A stretch of DNA of 64,000 nt from Streptomyces sp. CBMA29 (lineage in GTDB: Bacteria > Actinomycetota > Actinomycetes > Streptomycetales > Streptomycetaceae), in contig NZ_MECL01000057.1 in NCBI RefSeq assembly GCF_014596445.1, positions 62,001 through 126,000 on the forward strand, written 5' to 3'. The first letter of the stretch is position 1; each line of letters opens with the position of its first letter. This document shows positions 9,445-19,100 of the stretch, one piece after another. The notes below the pieces were generated by a model, which was not told the DNA's origin, ran no database searches, and was given only the letters and a program-made list of their open reading frames with translations. The position numbers and the translations under genes are program-made.

Positions 9445-10299
9445 ATGACGACGGAGTCAGCGCAGACGGACGGCGACATGGACGACCAGGACTGGGAGGA
9501 GGGCGCGAGCGACATCCTCAAGACGGTCGGCAAACAGGTCAAGCTCTGGCGCGAGCGGGCCGGATTGAAGCAGGCGGAGCTGGGCCAGTGCATCGGCTAC
9601 AGCAAGGAGTTGGTGTCCTCTGTCGAGCGGGGCCGCCGTGCACCCAAGCCGGGCTTCCTGGACGCGGCGGACGAAGTGCTCAGCGCGGACGGCCTGCTGG
9701 CGGCCTTCAAGGAGGACGTGGAGCAAGCGCGCTACCCACGGAAGGTCCGCGACCTGGCGAAGCTGGAGGCCAGGGCGGTCTCCATGGGCGCATACAGCAA
9801 CCACAACATCCAGGGCCTCCTCCAGACCGAGGACTACGCCTGCGCCCTGTACAGCATGCGCCGCCCGCTGCTGGACGAGGAGACGATCGAGCGGTACGTC
9901 ACGGCACGAATGGCCCGTCAGAAGATCCTCACGAGCTGGCCCGCGCCGATCCTGAGCTTCGTCCAGGAAGAAGTGACGCTGCGGCGCCCGCTCGGTGGCA
10001 GGGTGGTGATGCGGCGCCAACTCGAATGGCTTCTGGAGGTGGGCCAGTTGCGGAACGTCGAGATCCAGGTGATGCCGACGGATCGGGAGGACCACGCGGG
10101 AATGGGTGGCCAACTCCTCCTACTCGACACCAAGAACGGCCCAACGTTCGGCCACGTCGAAATACAGAACTTCAACCGTGTGATCACCAGCCGAGATGAG
10201 ATCAGGACGTTGGAAGCACAGTATGGGATTATCCGAGCGCAGGCTCTCACCCCGCGAGAGTCCCTGACGTTCATCGAGAAGGTCCTGGGAGAGACATGA
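9445..10299 (+). CDS. XRE-family regulator with DUF5753 domain
   Basis: A 284-residue DNA-binding regulator of the common Streptomyces type. A helix-turn-helix lies at about residues 25-80 (LKQAELGQCIGYSKELVSSVERGRR), and a DUF5753 ligand-like domain from about residue 95 contains QGLLQTEDYA. The ATG at 9445 is preferred to the upstream GTG at 9430 because GGAGG sits 8 nt before it. The stop overlaps the DUF397 start as ATGA. These XRE-DUF397 pairs resemble the BldB/AbaA-orf regulator set and often behave as regulator plus small antagonist. The position inside the Pgl island suggests a regulatory cargo module; no target is visible. Confidence 0.9.
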   Translation: MTTESAQTDGDMDDQDWEEGASDILKTVGKQVKLWRERAGLKQAELGQCIGYSKELVSSVERGRRAPKPGFLDAADEVLSADGLLAAFKEDVEQARYPRKVRDLAKLEARAVSMGAYSNHNIQGLLQTEDYACALYSMRRPLLDEETIERYVTARMARQKILTSWPAPILSFVQEEVTLRRPLGGRVVMRRQLEWLLEVGQLRNVEIQVMPTDREDHAGMGGQLLLLDTKNGPTFGHVEIQNFNRVITSRDEIRTLEAQYGIIRAQALTPRESLTFIEKVLGET

Positions 10300-10505
10300 T
10301 CACTGAACCCTCTGCCGACTCTGCTGCCGGACCGCACTGGATCAAGAGTAGCTACAGCAGCAATGAGGGCCCCGAGTGCGTCGAGGTGGCAGCGTCCCTC
10401 GGCATGGTCCGCGTGCGCGACTCCAAGGACCCCAAGGACCCGCAGCTCGCGTTCGGCCCTGCCGAGTGGTCGGCCTTCCTCATATACGCGGCCGAGCGCA
10501 TCTGA
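10296..10505 (+). CDS. DUF397 small protein
   Basis: A 69-residue protein with the DUF397 signature: HWIKSSYSSNEGPECVEVA near the N-terminus, VRVRDSKDP in the middle and a C-terminal FGPAEWSAFL. Its ATG overlaps the stop of the preceding XRE gene by 4 nt, so the two are translated as a pair, which is the standard arrangement of this family in Streptomyces. DUF397 proteins are thought to modulate the partner XRE regulator; no enzymatic residues are evident. A GC-rich hairpin follows immediately and separates it from the convergent pglX. Confidence 0.92.
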   Translation: MITEPSADSAAGPHWIKSSYSSNEGPECVEVAASLGMVRVRDSKDPKDPQLAFGPAEWSAFLIYAAERI

Positions 10506-10512
10506 CCGGAGC

Positions 10513-10540
10513 GGCGGCCCCTCTTCCGCTTGGGGCCGCC
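10513..10540. terminator. Bidirectional hairpin between DUF397 gene and pglX
   Basis: Perfect 9-bp arms GGCGGCCCC and GGGGCCGCC with a 10-nt loop, in the 47-bp gap between two converging genes. There is no long T-tract on either side, as is usual for Streptomyces terminators. Confidence 0.7.
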
Positions 10541-10552
10541 ACCGGCGCTCAC

Positions 10553-13500
10553 CTACTCCGCGTCCAGCGCGTCCTGCTCGGCCACGACGTTCTTTGACGC
10601 CGCCGTCTTCCGCCCCCGCGTCTTCTTCTCCGGCCGCCAGGCCCGCAGTTCCGCCTCACTCACCTGGTGCTTGCCGCGCAACTCCTCGAAGTACGCCTGG
10701 TACTCGTCGGCGGGCACACCTTCCCACTCCGCGTCGTACTCCCCATGCCACTGCTTCACCCACGGCATGACCTCCAACACCCCCGCGAGCAACGGCGTAA
10801 TCCGCTCCGTCCCCCACCCACCCTGCTTCGTCCGCTCATCAATCACGCCGAACAGCCCCTGCGCCTGATCCTTGTGATCCCACCCGGCCCACCCAAGCAG
10901 CAGACTGGTGTCGCCGTCCGGGCTCGCATCAGGGTAGGAGATGAACCGCTCCTTGGGGACGTCCAGCTTCCCCCGGTGGGACCAGTACGAGGTCTTCTGG
11001 AAGTCGGCGGGCTTGTACTTCGGCGGCACAGCGATATCGAGCCGCTGGCCGGTCTGGTCCTCCTTGCGCTGCAACTCCCAGACCTGTTCCCACTGCTCAC
11101 GGTTCCGGAGGCCGGTGTCCTTGTAGCGCAGGGCGGCGAGGTACGGAACGTGCTCGTCCGCGACGATGTCCGCCAGCACGGCGGCAAGCGGCAGGTCCGG
11201 CTTGCCCATGTGGTCAGCGGCATATAGCTGGGCGACGGAGTTGAACTCGGCGTCTTCCCGCAGCGCGTCAGCGAGCTGGCCAACACTCTGCGTCCTCGGC
11301 TGCTCCATCCCCTCCCGCAACCCGTACCAGAGATCCCGCCGCTCGACCCGATCCAGCAGCCACGTCCGCAGCGCCGCCTTCTCCTTCTTCTCCCACGGCT
11401 CCGACGACCACCGCCGCTTGCACTCCGGCCGCTCGATCAGCGCGATGTCCTTGCGGCTCTCGATGGTGTCGATACGCGCCTGCACGATCTCCCGGTACCA
11501 GTCCGGCCACCGCTCCGGAATCTCCGTGACGGGCGTCGACCCGTGCCGCACGAACCACGCGGTCTCGGCCTCACCCCGCTCCACCTTCCGCGCCAGCACG
11601 ATCTCGAACGCCCGCTCCCCGAGCCTCACTTCGGGAACGCTACCCGCATCAGGCGAAGGCGCAACGACTCGACCCGTCTCCAACTCCGTAAGCAGGCCGT
11701 ACAGCCCATACACCCGCCAGTCCAACTCCTCTTGCAGCGCAACCATCTGCCGCCGCACGCGCGCGCCCTCGTCACGAGCAACGTCCAGCGCCTCGCGTGT
11801 GGGGACGCCCTCGCTCACGACGGAGGGTTCGTGGGTCGCCGCATTCTGGGCGAGTGCATCCAATTCCCGCCCCAGGTCGAGCGGCAGCCTGGCGGGAAGG
11901 GGGAACTCTTGGAGCTTCGTCCCGGTGAACTCGTAAAATCGCTCCCACTCCTGCGATTTGAAGCCCTCGTTCACCCCCTGGCTACCCTTGTCGTGACTCA
12001 CCTGCTTCAACCAAAAGCAAGCCGTCGAGGAGTTCAGCACCCCCAGCAACTCCAGGTGCTCGTCCTCACTGGCCCCCTCCGGCAGCTTGATCACCGGCGC
12101 GGACTGCTTGAATACCTTCCCGCCACGATCGAGCACAAAATGATTGTGCGTAGCCACGAACGCAAACGTGATCGACAATGGAGTCCGCAGTTTCTCGCGA
12201 TACAATTCACCATATTCATGCCAGACCAAGGAGGGGATATCTTCGATGGGCGTACCGAATCGCTTCCGCCTCTGCAGAACGTTGCGGTTAGGCCACACAT
12301 GGCGCCAATAATTTGACATCTCCACGAGCGGGCGCGGGAGGAGATCATCACCGTAGGGCCAAGCAGACAGCAACGCACTATCGCACACATAATCGCGTAC
12401 GATGTCACCGGTTACCATGGGGCGCGCAGATTCCAACATCAACCGGTGGACAGTTGCTACATCTGAGACAAAGAAGGCATCGTCTTCGGCTGTAATGGCG
12501 ACGAATCCGGAATACGCAGTCCGTCGAGCCAAGACGGTAACCTCACCGCGCTTGATAGCTACCATGACCTCTCCCGCGCCGCCTCCGCTAACCGACCAAG
12601 GATGCGCCGCCAGTCCGTCAGCCGGAGCGTCCTCCACCGACACCCAATCGGACTCGCTCAGCATTCCCACCTGGTCAACGATCGCCCGCCAGACAACGCC
12701 TTCCGCAGCCACCTTCGGCTGTGACGGCTCCCCTCGCACTCCCAACACGGCCCGAACCGTCCGCTCCGGGTTCGGCACCCGATTCCGCCCTACCAGAATG
12801 ACCGTCGGTGTCCCGTGCCCCGGAATGTACGCCCCGGACGTATCGATCACGTGGGACAGCTCAACTTCAAGCCGGAAGAAGTTCTCGATCAGCTTCTTGC
12901 CGAACTCGCGCTTCATGAACGAGTTCGCAGTAATCTGGCCGACGTATCCGCCGCCACCTGTACTGCCACCCACACTCCACACCGCCAAGCCGAACATGCG
13001 CTGAGCGAAGGGAACAGTCAGTGCGTACTTTCCAGAACACGCGTCGTACTTGCGATAGCTGGCGTTTTCGGCCTTGTCTTTCACCGTGATGTAGGGCGGG
13101 TTGCCCACCACTACGTGGTATGTGGCAGGACCGAGCAGGTCCACCCGCTTCTGAAACTCGCCGACGTCCTCCGTCGCGTACTCGAAAGCCCCCTCGTCCT
13201 CCTCTCGCTCCTCCGAGAAGAGGTCCATCGCAGCCTGAACGCCCGCGCCCCAGCGCCCGTGCAACAGCGAATCCCCCACCGCCACGTTGATCGGGAAACT
13301 CGGCGCCCCCGCCAGCGTCTTCGCCTCCGCCGCCCGCATCGCCGCGATCAGCAGGCGGAAACGGGCGATGCTCACCGCGAAGGGGTTCTTGTCGCAGCCG
13401 TGGACCGAGTCCAGGGCGCGGCGGATGATGACGAACTCGTCCGTGCCCGGCTCCTTCGCCCTCCACTTCTCCACCAGCCGCGCGAAGATCCCCAGCAAGA

Positions 13501-14233
13501 AGTGGCCGGACCCGCAGGCCGGGTCGATCGTCCGCAGCCCGCCCTCCGGCGCCAGCCCGAACTCCTCGACGGCGGGCTCAAGCGTCAGGTCGAGGATGAA
13601 CTCCTCCACGAACTCCGGCGTCTGGAGCAGCGCATAGGTCTTGCGGGCGTGCTCGCTGAGGTCCTGGTAGAGGTCGCCCAGGAAGCGGGTGTCCCATGAC
13701 GGGTCGGTGAAGTCGTAGAGGATCTCCCCGGCCGCGTCCCGGCTTCGCCAGAAGGTGAGCAGGTCAGTCGCTGCTTCGTAGCTGGGGGTGAGGCCCCACA
13801 GCGGGTTGTGGGCCTCGTCGAAGAGCCCGGCGGCGGTCTCGTTCGCGGCGGCGAGGTGGTGGAAGGCGGCTTCGAGCCAGTCGCGGTTGTTGAGGTGCGG
13901 CTTCTCGCGGAAGAAGGCCTCGTGACGTTCCTCCGCGTCGCGCAGGCGGTCCTTCGGCCCGGCGAGGAAGGGCCACTCGATGAGGCGGTTGTCCTCGCAG
14001 AAGCGGACGAAGACGCAGCCGAGGACCCAGGCGGCTGCCGCCTGGGTGACGCGCTCGTCGCGCCAAGCACCGTACGTGGCGGCGGTCCGCTTGCCCTCGC
14101 GGGCGCGGGCGTACTCGGCGGCCAGCCGGGTCCGGAACTCCTCGACGGAGTCGCTACGCTCCCTGAGGTCGCCCTCCAGGCTCCTGACCTGCTTCTTCAG
14201 GTCCTTGAGCAGCCCCACCCGGTTCACGCCCAT
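10553..14233 (-). CDS. pglX: PglX, adenine-specific DNA methyltransferase of type 2 BREX/Pgl
   Basis: A 1226-residue N6-adenine methyltransferase. Motif I, DPACGSGHF, is at residues 237-245 (AdoMet binding) and motif IV, NPPY, at 378-381 (catalysis); a long C-terminal target-recognition region follows. A basic N-terminal helix (LLKDLKKQVRSLEGDLRER) matches PglX. The frame is open to 14380 and an ATG also exists at 14275; ATG 14233 is chosen because MGVNRVGLLKDL aligns with the usual PglX N-terminus, though no strong ribosome site is seen. PglX is proposed to mark phage progeny in Pgl. The G tract said to cause phase variation in S. coelicolor pglX has no counterpart here: the longest G/C run I see is five. 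The gene is divergent from the XRE-ImmA gene. Confidence 0.95.
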   Translation of the reverse strand: MGVNRVGLLKDLKKQVRSLEGDLRERSDSVEEFRTRLAAEYARAREGKRTAATYGAWRDERVTQAAAAWVLGCVFVRFCEDNRLIEWPFLAGPKDRLRDAEERHEAFFREKPHLNNRDWLEAAFHHLAAANETAAGLFDEAHNPLWGLTPSYEAATDLLTFWRSRDAAGEILYDFTDPSWDTRFLGDLYQDLSEHARKTYALLQTPEFVEEFILDLTLEPAVEEFGLAPEGGLRTIDPACGSGHFLLGIFARLVEKWRAKEPGTDEFVIIRRALDSVHGCDKNPFAVSIARFRLLIAAMRAAEAKTLAGAPSFPINVAVGDSLLHGRWGAGVQAAMDLFSEEREEDEGAFEYATEDVGEFQKRVDLLGPATYHVVVGNPPYITVKDKAENASYRKYDACSGKYALTVPFAQRMFGLAVWSVGGSTGGGGYVGQITANSFMKREFGKKLIENFFRLEVELSHVIDTSGAYIPGHGTPTVILVGRNRVPNPERTVRAVLGVRGEPSQPKVAAEGVVWRAIVDQVGMLSESDWVSVEDAPADGLAAHPWSVSGGGAGEVMVAIKRGEVTVLARRTAYSGFVAITAEDDAFFVSDVATVHRLMLESARPMVTGDIVRDYVCDSALLSAWPYGDDLLPRPLVEMSNYWRHVWPNRNVLQRRKRFGTPIEDIPSLVWHEYGELYREKLRTPLSITFAFVATHNHFVLDRGGKVFKQSAPVIKLPEGASEDEHLELLGVLNSSTACFWLKQVSHDKGSQGVNEGFKSQEWERFYEFTGTKLQEFPLPARLPLDLGRELDALAQNAATHEPSVVSEGVPTREALDVARDEGARVRRQMVALQEELDWRVYGLYGLLTELETGRVVAPSPDAGSVPEVRLGERAFEIVLARKVERGEAETAWFVRHGSTPVTEIPERWPDWYREIVQARIDTIESRKDIALIERPECKRRWSSEPWEKKEKAALRTWLLDRVERRDLWYGLREGMEQPRTQSVGQLADALREDAEFNSVAQLYAADHMGKPDLPLAAVLADIVADEHVPYLAALRYKDTGLRNREQWEQVWELQRKEDQTGQRLDIAVPPKYKPADFQKTSYWSHRGKLDVPKERFISYPDASPDGDTSLLLGWAGWDHKDQAQGLFGVIDERTKQGGWGTERITPLLAGVLEVMPWVKQWHGEYDAEWEGVPADEYQAYFEELRGKHQVSEAELRAWRPEKKTRGRKTAASKNVVAEQDALDAE

Positions 14234-14431
14234 CGCGTCCGTACCCGTACCCGTACTAGTCGTCACTCCGCGCATCCCTCTCGCAGCACACCCAGTGCCC
14301 CACGGCGTACCAAACCTGGAGGCTTCGACCCCCATCCTGCCAGTCTGAGGACCGGCCCGAGCCCCTACTGGATGTGGCAAGGAGTGCCGGCTTCATCCGG
14401 CCCAGTCACGGCAGGAAGCACCCCTTGCGCA

Positions 14432-14464
14432 TCTCCATGTGTGCGGGAATCGCACACATGGAGA
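14432..14464. promoter_or_regulatory. Perfect 14-bp-arm palindrome, putative operator for XRE-ImmA regulator
   Basis: Arms TCTCCATGTGTGCG and CGCACACATGGAGA are exact reverse complements with a 5-nt spacer (GGAAT). The element lies in the pglX/XRE-ImmA divergent region and covers both possible starts (GTG 14439, ATG 14458) of the XRE-ImmA gene. Its symmetry and position are those of an autoregulatory operator; XRE repressors bind such palindromes. That it controls pglX as well is inference. Confidence 0.7.
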
Positions 14465-15560
14465 CCGTGGAGAGCTGGGCGGAAGTAGGCGAGCGTATGC
14501 CGAGGCGCGTCTGGCTGCGGGCCTGAACCAGGGAGAGCTGGCATCGCGGCTAGGTCTGGACCGTACGGCCGTGGTGCGGATGGAGGCGGGCGAGCGCAGG
14601 ATCACCGCGCTGGAACTGTTCCGGCTCGCCGAGGCGCTGGGTGTCCCGTTGGCGCATCTGGTCTCGCGCCCACCCGCCGCTCTCGTTGCACGGCGGACGG
14701 CGTTGGAGGAGACGGCCGACGACGCTTCCAAGTCCAGGTATCGCCTAGATGCCCAGCTGGAGGAGCATGCTCGCGCCGCCTCATGGCTCGTCGCGCAGAA
14801 TTACCTCTCGCCCCCTGCGGTCGACGCCGAACTGCGGCGCGGCACGGCGGAGGTCGATCCGCTTACACTCGCGCAGGTGGCCCGCGGGGTATTGGGAGAG
14901 ACTTCCGACCCGCTCGGCCCACTGGCCGATGTCGTGGAGCGGCTCGGCTTGTATCTGACCGTCGTTGATGAGGCAGCCGAGGGCGCTTCGTTGCTCTGCG
15001 ACGGGTACGGCGTCGCGGTGATCAGCGGCAGACTCGACCCCGGCCGACGACGTTGGACCGCAGCGCACGAGCTCGGCCATCACCTTCTCCAGGACGCTCA
15101 CCACAGCGACGCGGGAGTGTCGGCCAGTCGCGAGGAGCGAGAGGAGCGCATCGACCGCTTCGCGGGGGAGTTCCTTCTCCCCTCTCAGGTCGTACACGAT
15201 GCCTGGGTGCGTGTCGAAGAAGGCGAGAGCCCCAGGTCAGTTCTGCTCGGGTTGGCTGCCACCTACCGACTCTCTTGGAGCGCCGTGGTCAACAGGTCAC
15301 GCGATCTGGACCTGCTCGATCGCGCGGAAGCTCAACGCCAGAAGGCAGACACGCCGCAAAAGGGAGATTTTCTCGCTGCCCACGGCAGTGTCCCAGTACC
15401 CGACCTGGAGGTCGGGGCCACTGGGTCAAAGTGGCGCCAGGCGACCTTGGCCGCCTGGGAGGAGGGTGTCATCAACGCAGCCCGAACGGTGGAGTTGCTC
15501 TATGGAGCCATCACCGAAGACCAACTGCCGAGCCGGAAATTGGAGGAGCCTCTTCCATGA
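14439..15560 (+). CDS. XRE HTH plus ImmA/IrrE-type metallopeptidase regulator (5' end probably frameshifted)
   Basis: A single protein with an HTH at residues ~25-75 (ELASRLGLDRTAVVRMEAGERR) and a zinc peptidase domain with HELGH at about residue 210 and a downstream EFLLP. Such XRE-ImmA/IrrE proteins act as stress- or phage-responsive regulators that cleave repressors. The start in this frame is a poor GTG. The neighbouring frame beginning at ATG 14458 reads METVESWAEVGERM, a natural N-terminus that would continue in this frame as AEARLAAGLNQ if one G were restored near 14499. That indicates a one-base deletion, either true or a sequencing error. It overlaps a downstream ORF as ATGA and is probably regulated by the palindrome at its start. 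Confidence 0.8.
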   Translation: MCGNRTHGDRGELGGSRRAYAEARLAAGLNQGELASRLGLDRTAVVRMEAGERRITALELFRLAEALGVPLAHLVSRPPAALVARRTALEETADDASKSRYRLDAQLEEHARAASWLVAQNYLSPPAVDAELRRGTAEVDPLTLAQVARGVLGETSDPLGPLADVVERLGLYLTVVDEAAEGASLLCDGYGVAVISGRLDPGRRRWTAAHELGHHLLQDAHHSDAGVSASREEREERIDRFAGEFLLPSQVVHDAWVRVEEGESPRSVLLGLAATYRLSWSAVVNRSRDLDLLDRAEAQRQKADTPQKGDFLAAHGSVPVPDLEVGATGSKWRQATLAAWEEGVINAARTVELLYGAITEDQLPSRKLEEPLP

Positions 15561-16179
15561 CCGGGGCTCCGGGCCCGATCGGCCCGCGCGCCCCGCGTCT
15601 CGCGTCGTCCGTGGCGAGTTGGAACGCCATAGCCTTCCCACTGGCGAGTTGGGCTGGCTCAACGTCGTCGCCCTCGGGGAAGCTGACGATGAATCAGTCG
15701 CACGTACCGTAGTCCTGACGCTCGTCACCTGGACCGAGCGAGTTGCCCCTGGCCACCGCAACGGCGGCGAGGCCACGGTCCTGGCATGGGCGGACCTGCA
15801 CGACGCCATCGCAGTGAACGACGACGGTGACGCCCGCCGCATCGGCAAACTCCACGGAGTCGACGTGTGGGGCTCACTCCGCCTCATCGCGGAATCCGTG
15901 CGGACGGGCCACACGACGTCGTACGCGGCTGCCAGAACGGCCTGCTCTGATCGCTCCCGGACGGCGTACCAACCGTCCGTCAATCCACGGAACGCCCCAC
16001 TGCCAGCAGAGCCTTCACGTACTCCTTCTCCAGATGAATCCGCTCCGCGTCTCCGCCGATGCACTCCACCGTCCGACCGTCGAGATTCGGCGCCTGGCTT
16101 CGGGTCTCCACCGGAATCAGCAGCCAGAGGCCATGCGGGGACTGGGCAGGGCGGCGGGCCGCAGCCTGGAGGCCGATGA
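15557..16179 (+). pseudogene. Small ORF coupled to XRE-ImmA gene, apparently frameshifted
   Basis: GGAGG precedes an ATG at 15557 that overlaps the stop of the XRE-ImmA gene, so a coupled gene is expected. That frame (MTGAPGPIGPRAPRLAS...) ends after 51 residues at 15712. The frame one base back is then strongly coding in codon use, with stretches such as GELGWLNVVALGEADDESV and AWADLHDAIAVNDDGD, and runs on to 16179. It has no good start of its own, so a one-base deletion near 15630 is the simplest reading. Its last 200 nt run antisense to the 3' end of pglW, so its true end is uncertain. The product is unrecognised; context suggests a partner of the metallopeptidase regulator. Confidence 0.45.
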
Positions 16180-19100
16180 GCAGGTCACGGCCTCCCTGCT
16201 CCCAATAGCGGGCGAGAAAACCCGCGTCATGGAGGAACAGCACGGCGCGCGGCGCGGCCAGGGCGAGGAGGCGCACCTCGACCCGGCGCCACACCTCACC
16301 GACGTATATGGCGAGTCCCTGTGAGATACGGCCGGTGGCGGTGAAACGCGCGTCGATGCCCAGCACCTTTTCCCACGGTTGATGCCGTTCCTCCGCCAGT
16401 CGGCGGAACTCGCCGAGGAACATGCTGCCGACGTCAACCGGTTCGACATCGTGGTTCGCCGCCAGAGCCTCGGCCACTCCCGGCAGGAGCACGCCCCGTA
16501 CGGTCACTGCGAGGAAGCCTCCACGGCGGATCGAGGCGGTGAGTTGCGACTTGGTCCCCGCGAACGGGTCATCGCCCGGCCCTGCCGCGACGTCGGAGCG
16601 GCGGGTGAGGCTGGTGGCAGCGGTCGACGTCCTCGAGGCTGCGGCCTGTTCGACAGGCGGCGGGAAGAATTTCTTCCGCTCGGGGTCGTAACTCAGCGCG
16701 GACCGCGCGTCGCGCAGGGCGTCGCCCAGCTCCACATGCGTCGGCTCGGAGCCAGGCGCAAGAAGCCCGAGGCCAGGGAAGCGCGCCCGTAGACGATTGT
16801 TCAGTTCCTGGGCGGTGATGCCGTTCTGGTGGCTTACTCCCACTGCGATCTGGGAAATCCGGAGCGCGCGCTCCAGCGAAAGGTCACGGGGGTAGAGCTC
16901 AAGGCGCGGGCTCGCCGCCGCTGTGGGGGCCGCCGCGGCGGCCAGCTCCACCAAGATCGTGTCGGCGAGCGGCGGAAGCCCGGCCGGAGCGGACACCGCT
17001 CTCAGCCTGCGCACCACCGCGGCCTTGCCTGGCAGCGGCTCGTCGTGCGCAAGGCGTTCCGCTTCCCGGCCCAACGCCGCCGCGTAGTTGGCCAGTTCCG
17101 TGGTGCTCGGATCGTCCGTGCCCGGCAGGGATTCCGCAGCGACCAGCACTGTCTCCTCGCGCCGGTGCCAGGCGAGGCGCGGCTCGTGGCTCCGACCGTC
17201 CTCGGCCTCCGCCTCCCATGCCTCCGCCTCGACGGCGGCCCTGACGACAGCGAGGGCCTGCGCGAGAACCCACCGCTCGTCGCTGGAGTCCGCACCGTAC
17301 TGAATCCGCAGTTTGAAGGCGAGTTCCTGGGCAGTCATCACGCGCCCGTTGGCCTCGACGATCTCCACCAGCGACTTCCGGACCCCGCCGAGCCAGTCCA
17401 GATCGTGCCAATCGGCGATGGCGCCGCGGTGATACCGGGACACCTGCGACTGCTGGATGCCGATCCGGTCGGCGACATGCTTCTGTACCGGCCAGGCCCC
17501 GAGCGGCGAGGCACCGCCCGTCTCGGACGGCAGGCCGAGCGTGAGCCGGACGACCTCTGAGCGGTGCGAGCCCTTACGGCCACGTGGCGGCGCAAGGCGT
17601 GCCGCCATTTCGTCGATCGACGTGGGCTTGGCCTCGGCCGCGGTTCCGCCGCCCGACGACGCCTTCAGATCGGCCTCCCCCACCGGCGGCACCGCGGCCG
17701 GAACGGGCTGGTCGCGCAGTCCCGCGGCCCACTGCTTGCGCCGCCGGTTCAACTCCTTGCGCACCAGGGCGCCCGCACCCCTGGCCTTGCTGATGATGTA
17801 CGGCTGAATGTCGATCAGTTCGCGCACCTTGGTGGCCCCGAGGCCGTCCGCCACCGACACCGCACGGGGGCTGAGGCCCGCCGCGTCAAGGGATGTCTCC
17901 AGAGTCGCGACCTCGGCCGCGGCATCGCGGGCCGCATCCACCGACTCCGCCACTGTGTCGACGGTGTCGGGGGTCGTGACCGGGCGCCGCGCGTCCGCCG
18001 CGCGGAAGATCTCGTACCAGGCGTCGCGCATCTGTCGCAGGGTGTCGAAGCGCTGCTCGGTGTCACGGTGAAGTACCCGCTGGAAGAACGCGGTCAGGCC
18101 GTCGGTGAGCGCCGGCTCGAACAGCTCACCGGCAATGGTGAGTTCGGCCTCCTCGTTGGCGACCGGGTCAGTCTGCCCGCCGCCCCACAGCGGCTTCTCG
18201 CCAGAGGCCATCTCGTGCAGCGTGACCGCCGCGGCATAGCGTTCGGCGTAGTCGTCGTAGCGTGAACGCCGCACACTACCGAGGAAGGGGTCGAGGTAGC
18301 CCCGAGTACCCGCGGACACGTCCTGGTCGGAGACTTCCGCCAGCGAAAAGTCGAACAGCTTGAGCTGCCAGATACGGTCCTCCCTGCGGTACAGACCGAG
18401 ATTGTCCGGCTTGATGTCGCGGTGTCTGACACCCTTGGCTGCCAACTGGTCGAGCGCTGTGAACAGGTCATTGCCGTAGCGCTCCAACTCGTGATAACTG
18501 AGCTTTCCCTTGCTGCGGAGCCGGGCGCCCAGCGTCTGTTCGCCCGCGTATTCCAGGACGAGCAACGTACGACGGCAGATCTCCAGCGGACCGCCTCGGA
18601 GCTGGACGATGTTCCCGCCGCCCACCTCGTCCAATGCTCGGGCCTCCGCGCGCAGCCGCTCAGCCTTCTCCTCATCGAGGGCGACCTTGAAGACGCGCTC
18701 CTGCTCATGAGTCTCGCCCTCCTCGTCCTCCACCGTCCGCTCGACAAGCAGCGCTCGGGCCGTGGCCCCGGTGCCCAGCGTCCTGCGTACGAGCCACTCA
18801 CCGTCCAGAGTCTGTCCGGGCTGTGCCGTCAGCGGATCGACATCGATGACCGCTGAGGGCTCGGGAGCCGTATTCTCCTTCTCCGCCTGGTCGAGAAGTT
18901 CGATGAAGCGGTCGACCGGAGTCAGGCGCAGGTCGGGGTCGGCCTGGGTTGCTTGAAAGACCAACTGGTCCAGCTGCTCCGAGACGCCGTCGGCGACCGC
19001 GATGAGGCGCAACCCCGAGTCCGCCGCGAGACGCTCACGCAAGGCACTGCGCTGCGCGGCCGGCGGCTCGCCGGTGAGAATCAGGTACGAGACGGCTCCG

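Noticed and set aside
10553..14233. Type I or IIG restriction-methyltransferase
   Set aside because: The methyltransferase lacks an attached nuclease motif and sits with pglW, pglY and pglZ, so PglX is the better call.
15426..16064. 212-codon minus-strand gene downstream of pglW
   Set aside because: Ser/Arg-rich shadow composition; the opposite strand is coding by third-position GC.
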